62,526 nucleotides of DNA from Betaproteobacteria bacterium (GTDB lineage: Bacteria; Pseudomonadota; Gammaproteobacteria; Burkholderiales; Burkholderiaceae_C), in the NCBI GenBank assembly GCA_025356445.1, contig JANXSZ010000030.1:1-62526 (forward strand), written 5' to 3'. Below the pieces are notes generated by a model that saw nothing but the letters and a program-made list of their open reading frames with translations, was not told where the DNA came from and searched no databases. The stretch's first letter is position 1. Every line of letters begins with the position of its first letter. A program made the position numbers and the translations under genes. Positions 53,420-62,381 of this stretch are shown in pieces.

Positions 53420-54748
53420 CAGTAGTGTCCCAACGTTCTTCAGAGGAGAACGAGTTGATTGGGCTCGAAATCTGTGTCTGAATCCATTGAGGATGGCGTA
53501 AGTAGTTGATTTATATGGGTAGTTTCAAACATGGACAAGCTCAAGATTTGTAGGATTTCATACAGGCTGTGATGATCAAGATGCAGACGTTTCTTTGCGA
53601 TGGCGATCAACAGGTAGGTGGATATGGCAATCCAGATCTGCGTCTTGACGGCGTTCTCGCTGGTGCCAAAGAACACCTTGATGCGCAAATGTTGCTTGAT
53701 CCATTTGAAGAACAACTCCACTTGCCAGCGCTGGCGGTACAGGTCGGCAATCAACTCGGGCTTCAAGGCGAAGTTGTTGGTCAGAAACACCAGGCGTTTC
53801 CCGGTGTCGTCCTTGACCACCACGCGGCGCAAGGTCGTGGGGTAATCCTTGCTCGAATAATGTGTCGTCAGCACGCCGGTCTGATCGCAGATCACTGTCG
53901 TATTGATCCGGTCCACCGGGTGCGAGTAGCGTCGCTTGAATTTGGTATTGCTCTTGGCGCGGGTCACAAAGAAGGCCTGCGCCTCGTGAATCACGAACAG
54001 GCGGGCAAAATCCAGATAGCCCCGATCCATCAAATAGAACGCCCCTGGCTCCAGCACCAGATCGTCCATCACATTGACCTCGTGGGTCTTGCCGTCGGTG
54101 ATGTGAATGAAACTGGGGATATTTCCTCTCAAGTCCAGCAGCGTATGCAGCTTGATGGCGGCCTTGGTCGAACGAAATGGCGCCCAGGCAAACACCGACA
54201 GACACAGGTCGATGGTGCTGGCATCGAAGGCGTAGACCGCAGCGTCGAGTTCCAGTCCAAACGGCTCCCTGGCGTACAAGGGACGCGCCAGGCCAATCAG
54301 ATGTTGGGCAAAGTCGGCGTAGATTTTCCATGGGCGCGTGGCGTTCGCATTGGCCAGCGTATTGCGCGAAATCGTCTGACAACGAAAGCCCATGTGGTAC
54401 AGCCGTCGGGCCTGAGCGCGCAGGTTGACTTCGATGTCGCGCAAGGACTCGCGGTAGGTCAATTGGGCGAAGGCCATGGCAAAGAACTGGTCCAGGCACG
54501 AGAAGTCTTTGACCTTGTGTTCGCCCCGATGATCGGCCACACAGCGTCGAAACGTGCTCAGTGGCAGGTAGGGCATGAGTTGCGCAAATACGAGCTTGCC
54601 TTGGTGCATGGCGGTTTGGGGCGGAAACCCGCAAAAAACCGACAGTCTGACTTTCGACGTTCAAATCGAGACCAGACTGAAACACCAAATTCAACAAGTA
54701 AATCATTAGCTTACGACGTCCTGATGTGCAAACGTTGGGACACTACTG
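53420..54748 (-). mobile_element. IS4-family insertion sequence, complete, 1329 bp
   Basis: Perfect 18-bp terminal inverted repeats: CAGTAGTGTCCCAACGTT at the left and its complement at 54731-54748. Both ends are flanked by the 9-bp direct repeat ATCCGTTAT (53411-53419 and 54749-54757), the target duplication. The element carries one transposase gene, so it appears intact and recently inserted. Confidence 0.95.
53440..54609 (-). CDS. IS4-family transposase
   Basis: 389 residues. N-terminal DUF4372-like part (LMPYLPLSTFRRCVADHRGEHKVKDFSCLDQFFAM), then the DDE core: Asp in AFDASTIDLCLSVF, Asp in YLMDRGYLDF, and the Y-R-E-K signature YRQRWQVELFFKWIKQHLRIK with the Glu. No frameshift seen, so probably active. 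The long plus-strand open frame opposite it is a shadow. Confidence 0.95.
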   Translation of the reverse strand: MHQGKLVFAQLMPYLPLSTFRRCVADHRGEHKVKDFSCLDQFFAMAFAQLTYRESLRDIEVNLRAQARRLYHMGFRCQTISRNTLANANATRPWKIYADFAQHLIGLARPLYAREPFGLELDAAVYAFDASTIDLCLSVFAWAPFRSTKAAIKLHTLLDLRGNIPSFIHITDGKTHEVNVMDDLVLEPGAFYLMDRGYLDFARLFVIHEAQAFFVTRAKSNTKFKRRYSHPVDRINTTVICDQTGVLTTHYSSKDYPTTLRRVVVKDDTGKRLVFLTNNFALKPELIADLYRQRWQVELFFKWIKQHLRIKVFFGTSENAVKTQIWIAISTYLLIAIAKKRLHLDHHSLYEILQILSLSMFETTHINQLLTPSSMDSDTDFEPNQLVLL

Positions 54749-54757
54749 ATCCGTTAT

Positions 54758-55352
54758 GAAAAGATACCGCCATAAGTACCGCCAAATTTCAATTCGTTGT
54801 ATTTTTACAATGTTGTATCGGCGCGAAACAAAGGGGCTGCACAGCCACGCATCCCGGCGCAACCCTCGCCGTGTTTGCACCTTTCTGCACCTGATAGCCG
54901 CCTAGGCCACGCAGCTTCACGGTTGCTCGGTTCCTTTAATGTACTTAGCTGCACAGCAAGGGATAGCGCAAAGCGGTTTTAAATTTAAAGCTACGCCTGT
55001 TGGCGTAGCGAGGCTGTTAAAGCAGTTGGATACGGGGCTGCCTGGTTTAACTAAAAAAGTGCGAAAGTCTCGGACAGCGGATTTATAAATTAACTTTGCC
55101 GTTGTGGGTTTGCGCAGGTCTCGGGGGTGCGAATGTGTGACGTTCTCCTTATATAGAGAGAAGGGTGCAGTCCTTTATGGCCTGCACCCCTTCATCTACA
55201 CCCTGCGAAAGTCTCTAAAACATAAGAAAAGCGCAAACCGCGCAAACCGCGCAAAACCTCAAAACGGCAAAGTTAAAAAGTTAAAACGGCATAGTTAAAA
55301 GGTCTTTACCCTTGTCTGTCAGTGCCAACGCTGCGACTTCCTTACGGGCTGC
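54758..55352. other. 595-bp non-coding stretch with hairpins and inverted repeats
   Basis: No supportable gene. A perfect hairpin GCTACGCC-TGTT-GGCGTAGC (54990-55009) is followed on the minus strand by an AT-rich TTTAAATTTAAA tract, so it could terminate leftward transcripts. A second stem AAGGGTGCAG / CTGCACCCCTT lies at 55161-55192. The element TGCGAAAGTCTC occurs twice (near 55061 and 55202). A triple GCGCAAACC-type repeat lies near 55228-55256. Composition is more AT-rich than the flanks. Confidence 0.6.
55088..55276. repeat. Inverted repeat TTAACTTTGCCGTT / AACGGCAAAGTTAA
   Basis: A perfect 14-bp inverted pair about 160 bp apart (left near 55088-55101, right near 55263-55276). GGGTTTGCGC on the left also mirrors GCGCAAACC units on the right, so the two flanks are imperfect mirror images around the 55161-55192 hairpin. 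Confidence 0.7.
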
Positions 55353-55523
55353 ATTCCGGGTAGTTACTTCCTGGATAAAGTCTCGCGACTGCAATTCCTG
55401 GACATGGCACCGGAGCTGGTGAACGCTCAGGCCCAGCGATTGGACGCCTATGACGATTTACAAGCACCGGCCAAGGATTCAGAAGATGGCCAAGCCAACG
55501 AAACTGACGAGGGCACCCCATGA
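55353..55523 (+). pseudogene. 3' remnant of a transposase gene upstream of istB (IstA-like?)
   Basis: An open frame ends IPGSYFLDKVSRLQFLDM... to EGTP, with its stop overlapping the istB start (ATGA). That is the coupling seen between istA and istB in IS21-type elements. Only about 56 codons remain; the integrase core is absent. Identity as istA is inferred from position. Confidence 0.5.
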
Positions 55524-56320
55524 AGAACAGCACACCGGTCAGCGCTAACACGGCACAACTCCAAGCCCGAGCCAAGCAACTGCGACTGGCCGGGTTGCTG
55601 GCCCACTGGGACACGCTGGTTTGTGACCCTGCCCGAGTGGGTTGGGTCACTGAATTGCTGGACTGGGAAGAAACTGAGCGTGACCAACGCAGTCTGGAGC
55701 GACGTTTACGCGCATCCCACATCGGCAAGTTCAAGCCGCTGGCAGATTTTGAATGGGATTGGCCCAAGCGTTGTGACCGCCAGGCCATCCAGGAACTGAT
55801 GGCGCTATCGTTCATGGCAGACGCCAGCAACGTGATGCTGGTGGGCCCCAATGGGGTGGGCAAGTCAATGCTGGCTTGTAATCTGGGCCATCAGGCCTTG
55901 ATTCAGGGCCACACGGTGCTGTTCATCACTGCCGGGCAATTGCTGGGCGAACTGGCGGCCCTGGACAGTGACTCCGCTTTGCGCCGTCGTCTCAAGCATT
56001 ACGCGGCACCGGATTTGCTGCTGGTCGACGAGGTGGGGTACTTGTCGTATTCGAACCGGCACGCCGATTTATTGTTCGAGCTGATCAGTCGGCGTTACGA
56101 GCACAAGAGCATGGTCATCACTACCAATCGGGCATTCAAGGAATGGCACGAGGTGTTTCCCAATGCCGCTTGTGTGGTGTCGCTAATTGACCGGTTGGTG
56201 CACCGCTGTGAGATTGTGGCCATTGAGGGTGAGTCGTACTGGCTCAAGGAAGCCAAGGCGCGTTCAGAGAAGAAGGCGGCGACCCGTGCAGCTGCGCCGC
56301 GCAAAGGCAAAACACTATGA
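55520..56320 (+). CDS. istB: IstB-like AAA+ ATPase (IS21-type helper)
   Basis: 266 residues. IstB layout: QLRLAGLLAHWD start, LLDWEETERDQRSLERRLR, Walker A VGPNGVGKSMLACNL, Walker B LLLVDEVGYLSY, sensor NRAFKEWHEVF, and RCEIVAIEGESYWLKEA at the end. It normally assists the IstA transposase in target choice. Its partner upstream is truncated, so the element is probably immobile unless helped in trans. Confidence 0.9.
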   Translation: MKNSTPVSANTAQLQARAKQLRLAGLLAHWDTLVCDPARVGWVTELLDWEETERDQRSLERRLRASHIGKFKPLADFEWDWPKRCDRQAIQELMALSFMADASNVMLVGPNGVGKSMLACNLGHQALIQGHTVLFITAGQLLGELAALDSDSALRRRLKHYAAPDLLLVDEVGYLSYSNRHADLLFELISRRYEHKSMVITTNRAFKEWHEVFPNAACVVSLIDRLVHRCEIVAIEGESYWLKEAKARSEKKAATRAAAPRKGKTL

Positions 56321-56623
56321 CACGGCGCAAACTGGTGATGGGACAGCGATCACAGGAAGAAGGCAATAACTCCCACATAGTGGGAGTTGCCAACGCATTG
56401 GACGGCCGCCCAGGCCTTCTTGGCAGTATTTGAGGTTCTGGATGATCTGAGGGATTTGGTTGTGGCTGGCTACGCGCAGAAGATTCAGCAGGCTGCGCGC
56501 CTGGATTGCACCGTCACAACGCCATCCCTGCCAGCAAATATTGATAATAGGGATGTGCCGTTTTAGGTCGGCAATGGGTACATATCGGCTGTACCCAATT
56601 GCGATCAGCAAGCTCAATACCGG
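56321..56623 (+). other. Region after istB: hairpin and a possible 59-codon reading frame
   Basis: A perfect hairpin AACTCCCAC-ATA-GTGGGAGTT (56368-56388). From a TTG at 56387 an open frame runs to TAG at 56566 (LPTHWTAAQAFLAVFEVLDDLRDLVVAGYAQK...), helical in character. It may be the third small frame of the same mobile element or chance. No terminal inverted repeat was recognised. Confidence 0.35.
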
Positions 56624-57538
56624 TCATTTGAAACTGGGTATCGAATGACGGTTTTGTGGTGAGTGCGAGAGCAGGCGTTCGACAATATCGGTACGGTGAC
56701 GGTGAGGCGTTGTGATGGCATAGAAGCGCTCTTGAAGTTGCGCCGACTGTCCGACGGACACTAGGCTGCCAACGCGCAACTCATCTTGAACGACAACGTC
56801 AGGCAGTACGGTGAGCCACCCACTGTCGCGCGCGATCAGGCGCAACATAGCCATGTCATCCACTTCTGCACGCAAGCGCGGCGTGATGCCCGCTGCGGCG
56901 CACAAGGCATCGAACTGGGCCCGCACAGCATGCCTTGGCCCTGGCACGGCCACATCCACGCCTTGCAGGTCCTCCGGCAGACGCAAGCTATTCGCCTTCC
57001 AAGCGTTGCTAGGTCCTACGAGAGAAACCGGCTGGCTGCCTAGAAAGTGAGAATGCAAAGGGCGCTCTGGGTTAGTGGGTACTGTTTCGTTCGCCAAAAC
57101 CACATCCAGCTGGTGCTGCACCAAACGTGCAAGCAGGTCGTCCAGCATGCCAGACTCGAGCGTGAACACAAGAGCTGATTCCGTGAGCAAAGGGCGAATC
57201 CAGTTTTCCTGGTAATTGCGCGAGAGCGTGGCCACGCTACCAACCCGAAGGCGCACGATGCCTTGGCTCTGTCCTTGCAATCGGCCCAGCATCTCCTGCC
57301 CCAGACCAAAGATGTTATCGGCATAGGAGAGGACGAGCTGGCCGGCATCCGTCAACACCAGACGACGCCCCTCCCTAGAGAACAAGTCCTCGCCCATGCG
57401 TTCTTCCAACTGGCGAATCTGGGCTGAGAGCGCCGACTGTGACGTATGCAGGTCTTCCGCCGCGCGGGTTAAGTGCCCTAGCTTGGCCACGCGCCAGAAG
57501 TAGAACAAGTGATGGAAGTTGAGCTGCTCAATGTTCAT
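56624..57538 (-). CDS. LysR-family regulator (NhaR-like), divergent from dabB
   Basis: 304 residues. Helix-turn-helix at residues 5-65 (LNFHHLFYFWRVAKLGHLTRAAEDLHTSQSALSAQIRQLEERMGEDLF), then a periplasmic-binding-like effector domain. The LNFHHLFYFW start is typical of the NhaR branch. Divergent placement 98 bp from dabB suggests it activates the DAB operon, perhaps under low CO2, and represses itself. Confidence 0.9.
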   Translation of the reverse strand: MNIEQLNFHHLFYFWRVAKLGHLTRAAEDLHTSQSALSAQIRQLEERMGEDLFSREGRRLVLTDAGQLVLSYADNIFGLGQEMLGRLQGQSQGIVRLRVGSVATLSRNYQENWIRPLLTESALVFTLESGMLDDLLARLVQHQLDVVLANETVPTNPERPLHSHFLGSQPVSLVGPSNAWKANSLRLPEDLQGVDVAVPGPRHAVRAQFDALCAAAGITPRLRAEVDDMAMLRLIARDSGWLTVLPDVVVQDELRVGSLVSVGQSAQLQERFYAITTPHRHRTDIVERLLSHSPQNRHSIPSFK

Positions 57539-57636
57539 TGATCTGTTTTATGAAACGTTTTACAACTATATATGTATTTTACAGAACGTTTGTAAGGCAG
57601 CACCATTGCGATCAGTTTCAATAAAGAGGTTTTTCC
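57539..57636. promoter_or_regulatory. LysR-dab intergenic region with repeated ACGTTT elements
   Basis: GAAACGTTTTACAA (57552-57565) and AGAACGTTTGTAA (57583-57595) are similar, with 31 bp between equivalent bases, about three helical turns. TTTTACA also occurs twice. This is a fitting array for LysR tetramer binding. The dabB ATG is preceded by AGAGG. Confidence 0.55.
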
Positions 57637-59199
57637 ATGACATTGCTACAAGTGCTTGCCACCGCGAGCCTTTGTCTGCCGTTCGCTCTGATGCTGCTGG
57701 CGATGCTACGGACACAACGATCAGCGGCGCCAGCCGTCACTTCCTGGCGCACTTTCATCATGCTGTCAGCCGTAGCTTTGGCTTTCACCGTGCTTGCTGC
57801 GTTCTTGCCGCCCCCTGTTCTCATGCTCAAGCCCTGGGTGCATCCAACAGTCTTGGGGAGTGTTCTGGCGATGTTGGTGCAGCTGCTGGGCACAGTGATA
57901 GGTGCGTTTTCGTCCCGCTACATGGAGGGGGAACCTGGCCAGCATCGCTACACCGCCGCCCTGGCTGGTGTATTGGCATCAGTCCATCTGTTGCTGCTGG
58001 CGGATCATTGGGTGGTATTGATGGCCGCATGGGCCCTGGTCGGGGTAGCGTTACAGCAGTTACTTTGCTTTTACCCGGACCGTCCGTTTGCCCTTCTGGC
58101 GGCATACAAAAAACGCATCGCTGACCGGCTCGCCGATGCCCTGCTTATTGGCGCAGCGGTGCTGGCTTGGGGCACAGTGGGTAGCGGCTCATTTGCTGAT
58201 CTGTGGGCGCATATAGGGCGAGAAGGCATGTCCACTGCGCTACACGCAAGCGCGGTCTGTCTGGTGCTGGCCGTGATTCTGCGCACGGCGCTGCTCCCGG
58301 TGCATGGCTGGCTGATCCAGGTCATGGAAGCGCCAACCCCTGTTTCCGCACTTTTGCATGCCGGTGTTGTGAACCTGGGAGGCTTTGTATTGATCCGCTT
58401 TGCGCCTCTGTTGGAGCAAGCTACACCGGCGCGCGCATTGTTGATCACTTTTGGGTTAGCCACCGCCGTGCTGGCCGGGTTGGTCATGCTGACGCGCATC
58501 AGTATCAAGGTTCGGTTGGCCTGGTCCACTGTTGCGCAGATGGGCTTCATGCTGCTCGAATGTGGCTTGGGCCTGTACACCTTGGCTGCGTTGCACCTGA
58601 TAGGGCACTCGCTTTACAAAGCGCACGCATTTTTGTCTGCCTCAACCGTCGTGCGGGAGACCCGCTTGCAGTTCCTGCGCGGCGCCAATGTACCGGCCCC
58701 GTTTAGCCTGTTGATAGCCCCAGCTATGGCTGTAGGAGCGGTGATAGTGATCCAGAGTCTGGTCTCGTCCGTTGCATGGCCTTGGTGGTGGAGCGCCATC
58801 ATGGGTTTGGCATGGGCCCCCTTGCTTTGGCTGTCTGACCAGCGCACTGGCGCGCGTGAGGTTTTCTTGCACAGCCTCTCTGGTCTGTTGATGATCTCCG
58901 GTTTGACATTGGCAGCGTTGCTGGTGCACGCATTGCCCTTGGGTATTCAGGACAAGCCGAACGACACGATGGGCTTAGTGACGTTGCTTTGCATGGCAGC
59001 GCTGTACCTGTGCCTGGTAGTGCTGCAACTGCGCCCGCAGACTCTGCGTTCATGGAGACGCTGGAGCTATGCGGGCTTTTATGTAGACGAGGCCTACACC
59101 CGGTTGGCACTGCACCTGTGGCCCGGCCAATGGACCCTGCAAGGAAAGAGCCCCGACATCTCGTCTGCGCCTGCCGTGGCAACCGCTGGCCACCCGTAA
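57637..59199 (+). CDS. dabB: DabB: proton-conducting NuoL/MrpA-like subunit of the DAB carbon pump
   Basis: 520 residues, about 14 membrane helices. Proton-antiporter family core: HRYTAALAGVLASVHLLLLADHWVVLMAAWALVGVALQQLL, VHGWLIQVMEAPTPVSALLHAGVVNLGGFVLIRFAPLL, LHLIGHSLYKAHAFLSAS. DabB couples the proton-motive force to the DabA carbonic-anhydrase-like subunit so that CO2 is hydrated in one direction and bicarbonate accumulates. It is followed by dabA after 21 bp. Confidence 0.93.
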   Translation: MTLLQVLATASLCLPFALMLLAMLRTQRSAAPAVTSWRTFIMLSAVALAFTVLAAFLPPPVLMLKPWVHPTVLGSVLAMLVQLLGTVIGAFSSRYMEGEPGQHRYTAALAGVLASVHLLLLADHWVVLMAAWALVGVALQQLLCFYPDRPFALLAAYKKRIADRLADALLIGAAVLAWGTVGSGSFADLWAHIGREGMSTALHASAVCLVLAVILRTALLPVHGWLIQVMEAPTPVSALLHAGVVNLGGFVLIRFAPLLEQATPARALLITFGLATAVLAGLVMLTRISIKVRLAWSTVAQMGFMLLECGLGLYTLAALHLIGHSLYKAHAFLSASTVVRETRLQFLRGANVPAPFSLLIAPAMAVGAVIVIQSLVSSVAWPWWWSAIMGLAWAPLLWLSDQRTGAREVFLHSLSGLLMISGLTLAALLVHALPLGIQDKPNDTMGLVTLLCMAALYLCLVVLQLRPQTLRSWRRWSYAGFYVDEAYTRLALHLWPGQWTLQGKSPDISSAPAVATAGHP

Positions 59200-59220
59200 A
59201 CCTAATACCAGGAGAACACC

Positions 59221-61764
59221 ATGGACACACTGAGCATCAACGCAGAGCAGGTGCAAGAACAAAAGGTAGCCTCGGCCAGCGTCGCAGACTGGGAAGATCA
59301 GATTGAAGCCGCCTGTGCGCAAGCATGCCAGGCCATTGCACCGGCCTGGCCGCTGGACCGTGCCATCGCAGTGAACCCGCATTGGTCGCGCATCGGGATG
59401 CCGGTTCGCCAGGTTGCAGCGCGCATGGCGGTCTTCGGGGGCATCCAGGTGTTTCCCTCGCGCGAAAGCCAGAAACAAGCCTGGGGCGCTGGCCGCATCA
59501 GCGCGGCCGATCTGGAACATGCTTTGAGCAAAGTGCCTGGAGCCAGGGCAACGCTGACCCCGGCCCAGTGCCTGGACGCATTGCATACAGCACTCAATGT
59601 TGCGCAGCTGCCGCTGCTCATCGAAGTGCTGGACAACGACCCAAAACGCCATACCCGGCTCTCGTGGCGCCAGGCTATCACCCACCAGGTAAGCCAGACC
59701 TGCGCAGCATATTTTGATGAGCAACAGGCCGATTGGCAGCCCGAGCGCTCTGAAGGCTTGTACGCATTCTGGCTCGAAACACTGCAGCATGACCATGGCA
59801 TCGGCATGCTGATGGGGTTGCCAAAACTGGGCCGCGCGCTTCAAGCGCTTCCAGGCACTCGGCAGGACGCAGAACGCCAGGTCCTAAAACAATTGGGACT
59901 GCCGCAGGAGGTGTGGGCTGGCTACCTGGAAGCGGTGCTGCTCACAGTGAATGGCTGGGCATCCTGGTGTGCCTATCTGGGCTGGCAGGCCCGACTGGAG
60001 GGTGGTAGTGACGCGCGTTTGCGTGAGTTGCTGGCCATACGGCTGGCATGGAGTGCCATCCTCCTAGAGTGCAAGGGCAATGCGACACACAGCCCGGCTT
60101 TTACGGCACTGCAGAGCGAATGGAGCCGTGCGCCGGCGCTGGTAAAACAGGCCGAAGATGCGCTCCTAGTGGACGAGGTCTGGCAAGTCGCTCTGGAAGC
60201 TGGGTACCAGAGAACATTGGCAAACCAACTCACCCAGGCTTCAAGTGTGCGCATTGCAGTTAAGGATATTGAGGTTCAGGCTGCTTTCTGCATTGATGTG
60301 CGCAGCGAACCCATGCGCCGTGCCTTGGAGGCCGCATCTCCTGGCATCCAGACCATCGGTTTTGCCGGTTTCTTTGGCCTACCCGTTGCCTACACACCGC
60401 TGGCAACGCAGGCGCGGCGACCGCAATTGCCTGGACTGCTGGCTCCGGGTGTCGAAGTGACGGATTCCATCGTATCGAGCAGTCAAGTTGCAGGGGTATC
60501 GGACGCCTCATCGCAAAACGAGGCTCGCCGCGCAAGGCAGGACCGCTTTGGACTGACAGACCAATGGCTTGCGGCAAGCCGTTGGCCTGGTGCCGCGTTT
60601 TCTTTTGTGGAGGCTGCAGGTATTGGCTACCTAAGCAAGCTTGGGCAATGGCTCAAACCCGGCAAAGGTGACAGGGCGCGCGATGACCTGAACGGGCTGC
60701 CGGTGCGCTACCGCCCTCTGTGTCGTCCGCAGCTTTCTGGCCTGGATGTGACTGCCAAAATTTCGGTGGCGGCCAAGGTACTGCACGCCATGGGACTGGA
60801 CCGCAAGCTCGCACCGCTGGTGCTGCTGGTGGGACACGGCAGCCAATCAAGCAATAACGCCCATGCTGCAGGGTTGGACTGCGGCGCGTGCTGCGGCCAG
60901 ACCGGGGAAGTCAATGCCCGCAGCCTGGCACTTTTACTCAACGAGACGGCCGTTCGACAGGGCCTTCTCAGTCAGGGCATCACCATCCCGGATGGAACCG
61001 CGTTTGTAGCGGCACTGCATAACACCACCACGGATGAGATTGAAGGTTTTGACCTCGATCTGCTACCGTTGGTCGCACGCGTAAGTTGGGACCGTTTGCA
61101 AAGTGTGTTCGCCAGCGCAGGTGACCAGGTGCGCCGTGAGAGGGCACCAAAGCTGGGGCTCAATGCCGGCGCGGCGCCAATTGAACTTCTTGCCCAGTTG
61201 CGTCACCGCGCCAACGACGGTGCGCAAACCCGCCCTGAGTGGGGTCTGGCCGGCAATGCCGCCTTTGTGATAGCCCCGCGCGAACGCACACGCGGAGCGA
61301 CGTTCGAGGGACGCAGCTTTTTACATGACTACGACGCCACCCAGGACATGGATGGCAGCGTGTTGGAGTTGCTGATGACCGCCCCCATGCTGGTCACCCA
61401 TTGGATCAACTGGCAGTACAACGCATCCACTTGCGACCCCACGCATCTAGGGAGCGGAAACAAGGTGCTGCACAACGTGGTGGGTGGGCACATTGGCGTC
61501 TTTGAGGGCAACGGGGGCGACCTACGCATTGGTCTGTCCCGCCAATCACTGCATGATGGCAAGCGCTGGGTACATGAGCCCCTGCGTTTAACGGTGGTCA
61601 TCGATGCGCCAAAGCAGGCCATAGAAGCCGTCATCCGCAAACATGCAGTTGTGCAGCAATTGCTCGACAACGGCTGGCTCTATCTATGGCGCTTCGATAC
61701 AGCTGGCTTGATGCAATATGACTTAGGAGATTGGCGGGCAGTGATGGATGGCCCCATCGGATGA
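59221..61764 (+). CDS. dabA: DabA: carbonic-anhydrase-like subunit of the DAB carbon pump
   Basis: 847 residues, DUF2309 family. The zinc-site residues known from DabA are all here with the right spacing: Cys357 and Asp359 (FCIDVRSEP), His539 (VGHGSQSS) and Cys554 (GLDCGACCGQ). N-terminal RAIAVNPHWSRIGMPV and C-terminal LRIGLSRQSLHDG and WVHEPLRL motifs are typical. Cytoplasmic, bound to DabB in the membrane. Its stop overlaps the ATG of the truncated next gene by 4 bp. Confidence 0.95.
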   Translation: MDTLSINAEQVQEQKVASASVADWEDQIEAACAQACQAIAPAWPLDRAIAVNPHWSRIGMPVRQVAARMAVFGGIQVFPSRESQKQAWGAGRISAADLEHALSKVPGARATLTPAQCLDALHTALNVAQLPLLIEVLDNDPKRHTRLSWRQAITHQVSQTCAAYFDEQQADWQPERSEGLYAFWLETLQHDHGIGMLMGLPKLGRALQALPGTRQDAERQVLKQLGLPQEVWAGYLEAVLLTVNGWASWCAYLGWQARLEGGSDARLRELLAIRLAWSAILLECKGNATHSPAFTALQSEWSRAPALVKQAEDALLVDEVWQVALEAGYQRTLANQLTQASSVRIAVKDIEVQAAFCIDVRSEPMRRALEAASPGIQTIGFAGFFGLPVAYTPLATQARRPQLPGLLAPGVEVTDSIVSSSQVAGVSDASSQNEARRARQDRFGLTDQWLAASRWPGAAFSFVEAAGIGYLSKLGQWLKPGKGDRARDDLNGLPVRYRPLCRPQLSGLDVTAKISVAAKVLHAMGLDRKLAPLVLLVGHGSQSSNNAHAAGLDCGACCGQTGEVNARSLALLLNETAVRQGLLSQGITIPDGTAFVAALHNTTTDEIEGFDLDLLPLVARVSWDRLQSVFASAGDQVRRERAPKLGLNAGAAPIELLAQLRHRANDGAQTRPEWGLAGNAAFVIAPRERTRGATFEGRSFLHDYDATQDMDGSVLELLMTAPMLVTHWINWQYNASTCDPTHLGSGNKVLHNVVGGHIGVFEGNGGDLRIGLSRQSLHDGKRWVHEPLRLTVVIDAPKQAIEAVIRKHAVVQQLLDNGWLYLWRFDTAGLMQYDLGDWRAVMDGPIG

Positions 61765-61910
61765 CGCGAACTTCGGATTACCAGAATCAAAAAGTCGCCT
61801 TGCTGACAATGCATGGCAAAGAAAAAATCATCGCACCGATTCTTGAGCCGCATCTGGGCTGCGTCGTCGAACATGTCACCGGTTTCGATACTGAATCGCC
61901 CCGGGTTTCG
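61761..61910 (+). pseudogene. DUF6671-like gene coupled to dabA, cut by an IS3 element
   Basis: ATG overlapping the dabA stop (ATGA). The first 50 residues, YQNQKVALLTMHGKEKIIAP and LEPHLGCVVEHVTGFDTESP, resemble the N-terminus of DUF6671 proteins. The frame then enters insertion-sequence DNA near 61911 and stops at 61952. About three quarters or more of the protein is lost. Function of the family is unknown. Confidence 0.65.
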
Positions 61911-62381
61911 TGGAGGCCCGTTGGGTTAAGTCAGACCGGTATTGCGGTCTGACTGGCTAATTGCCGATAGTAATTTTCTTCAGCTTCGGCAGGGGGAATA
62001 TATCCAATTGGTTCGAGAAGCCTGTGGTGGTTAAACCAGGACACCCCTTCCAGCGTTGCCAGTTCCAAAGACTCCTTGGTCTTCCAGGGGGTGCCCGGCG
62101 ATGTATCAATTCAGCCTTGTAGAGGCCATTGATGGTCTCAGCCAGTGCGTTGTCATAACGCCTTCGCGCGTGCCGGAATCAATCTCACTTTTTTTGACCC
62201 ACTCGTTCAAGGTCTGGGGTACGCAGCCGATCTTGGCCGATATGGACTCAATGGCGGCCCACAGGCAAGGATATTCGCCACGGTGCTCCTGCACCATGCG
62301 TACTGCGCGTTCGCGCACTTCGGGGGAAAACTTCGTTGACTTTCTCATGGCTCCATCTTCTCTGGTGTTGGAGCCTCCTCA
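61911..62381 (-). mobile_element. IS3-family element with large internal deletion (about 470 bp)
   Basis: Ends are approximate: TGGAGGCCCG at the left and TGAGGAGGCTCC (read on the minus strand) at the right are similar. Inside, the start of orfA is joined directly to the end of orfB. A full IS3 element is about 1.2-1.5 kb. No target duplication could be seen. Confidence 0.75.
61931..62348 (-). pseudogene. Fused remnant of IS3 orfA start and orfB end
   Basis: Minus strand from the ATG at 62348: [20 protein letters not shown]... to [10 protein letters not shown] is an IS3 orfA helix-turn-helix. At about 62155 it meets orfB sequence encoding [23 protein letters not shown], then after two extra C bases in a C-run, WKTKESLELATLEGVSWFNHHRLLEPIGYIPPAEAEENYYRQLASQTAIPV to the stop at 61931. 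The deletion and the frameshift leave no working transposase. Confidence 0.85.

Noticed and set aside
53569-54759. 396-codon open frame opposite the IS4 transposase
   Set aside because: No domain; the minus-strand frame carries the full DDE transposase and fits between the inverted repeats.
55104-55298. 64-codon frame in the palindromic region
   Set aside because: Lys/Arg-rich translation of repeats, no ribosome-binding site, no domain.
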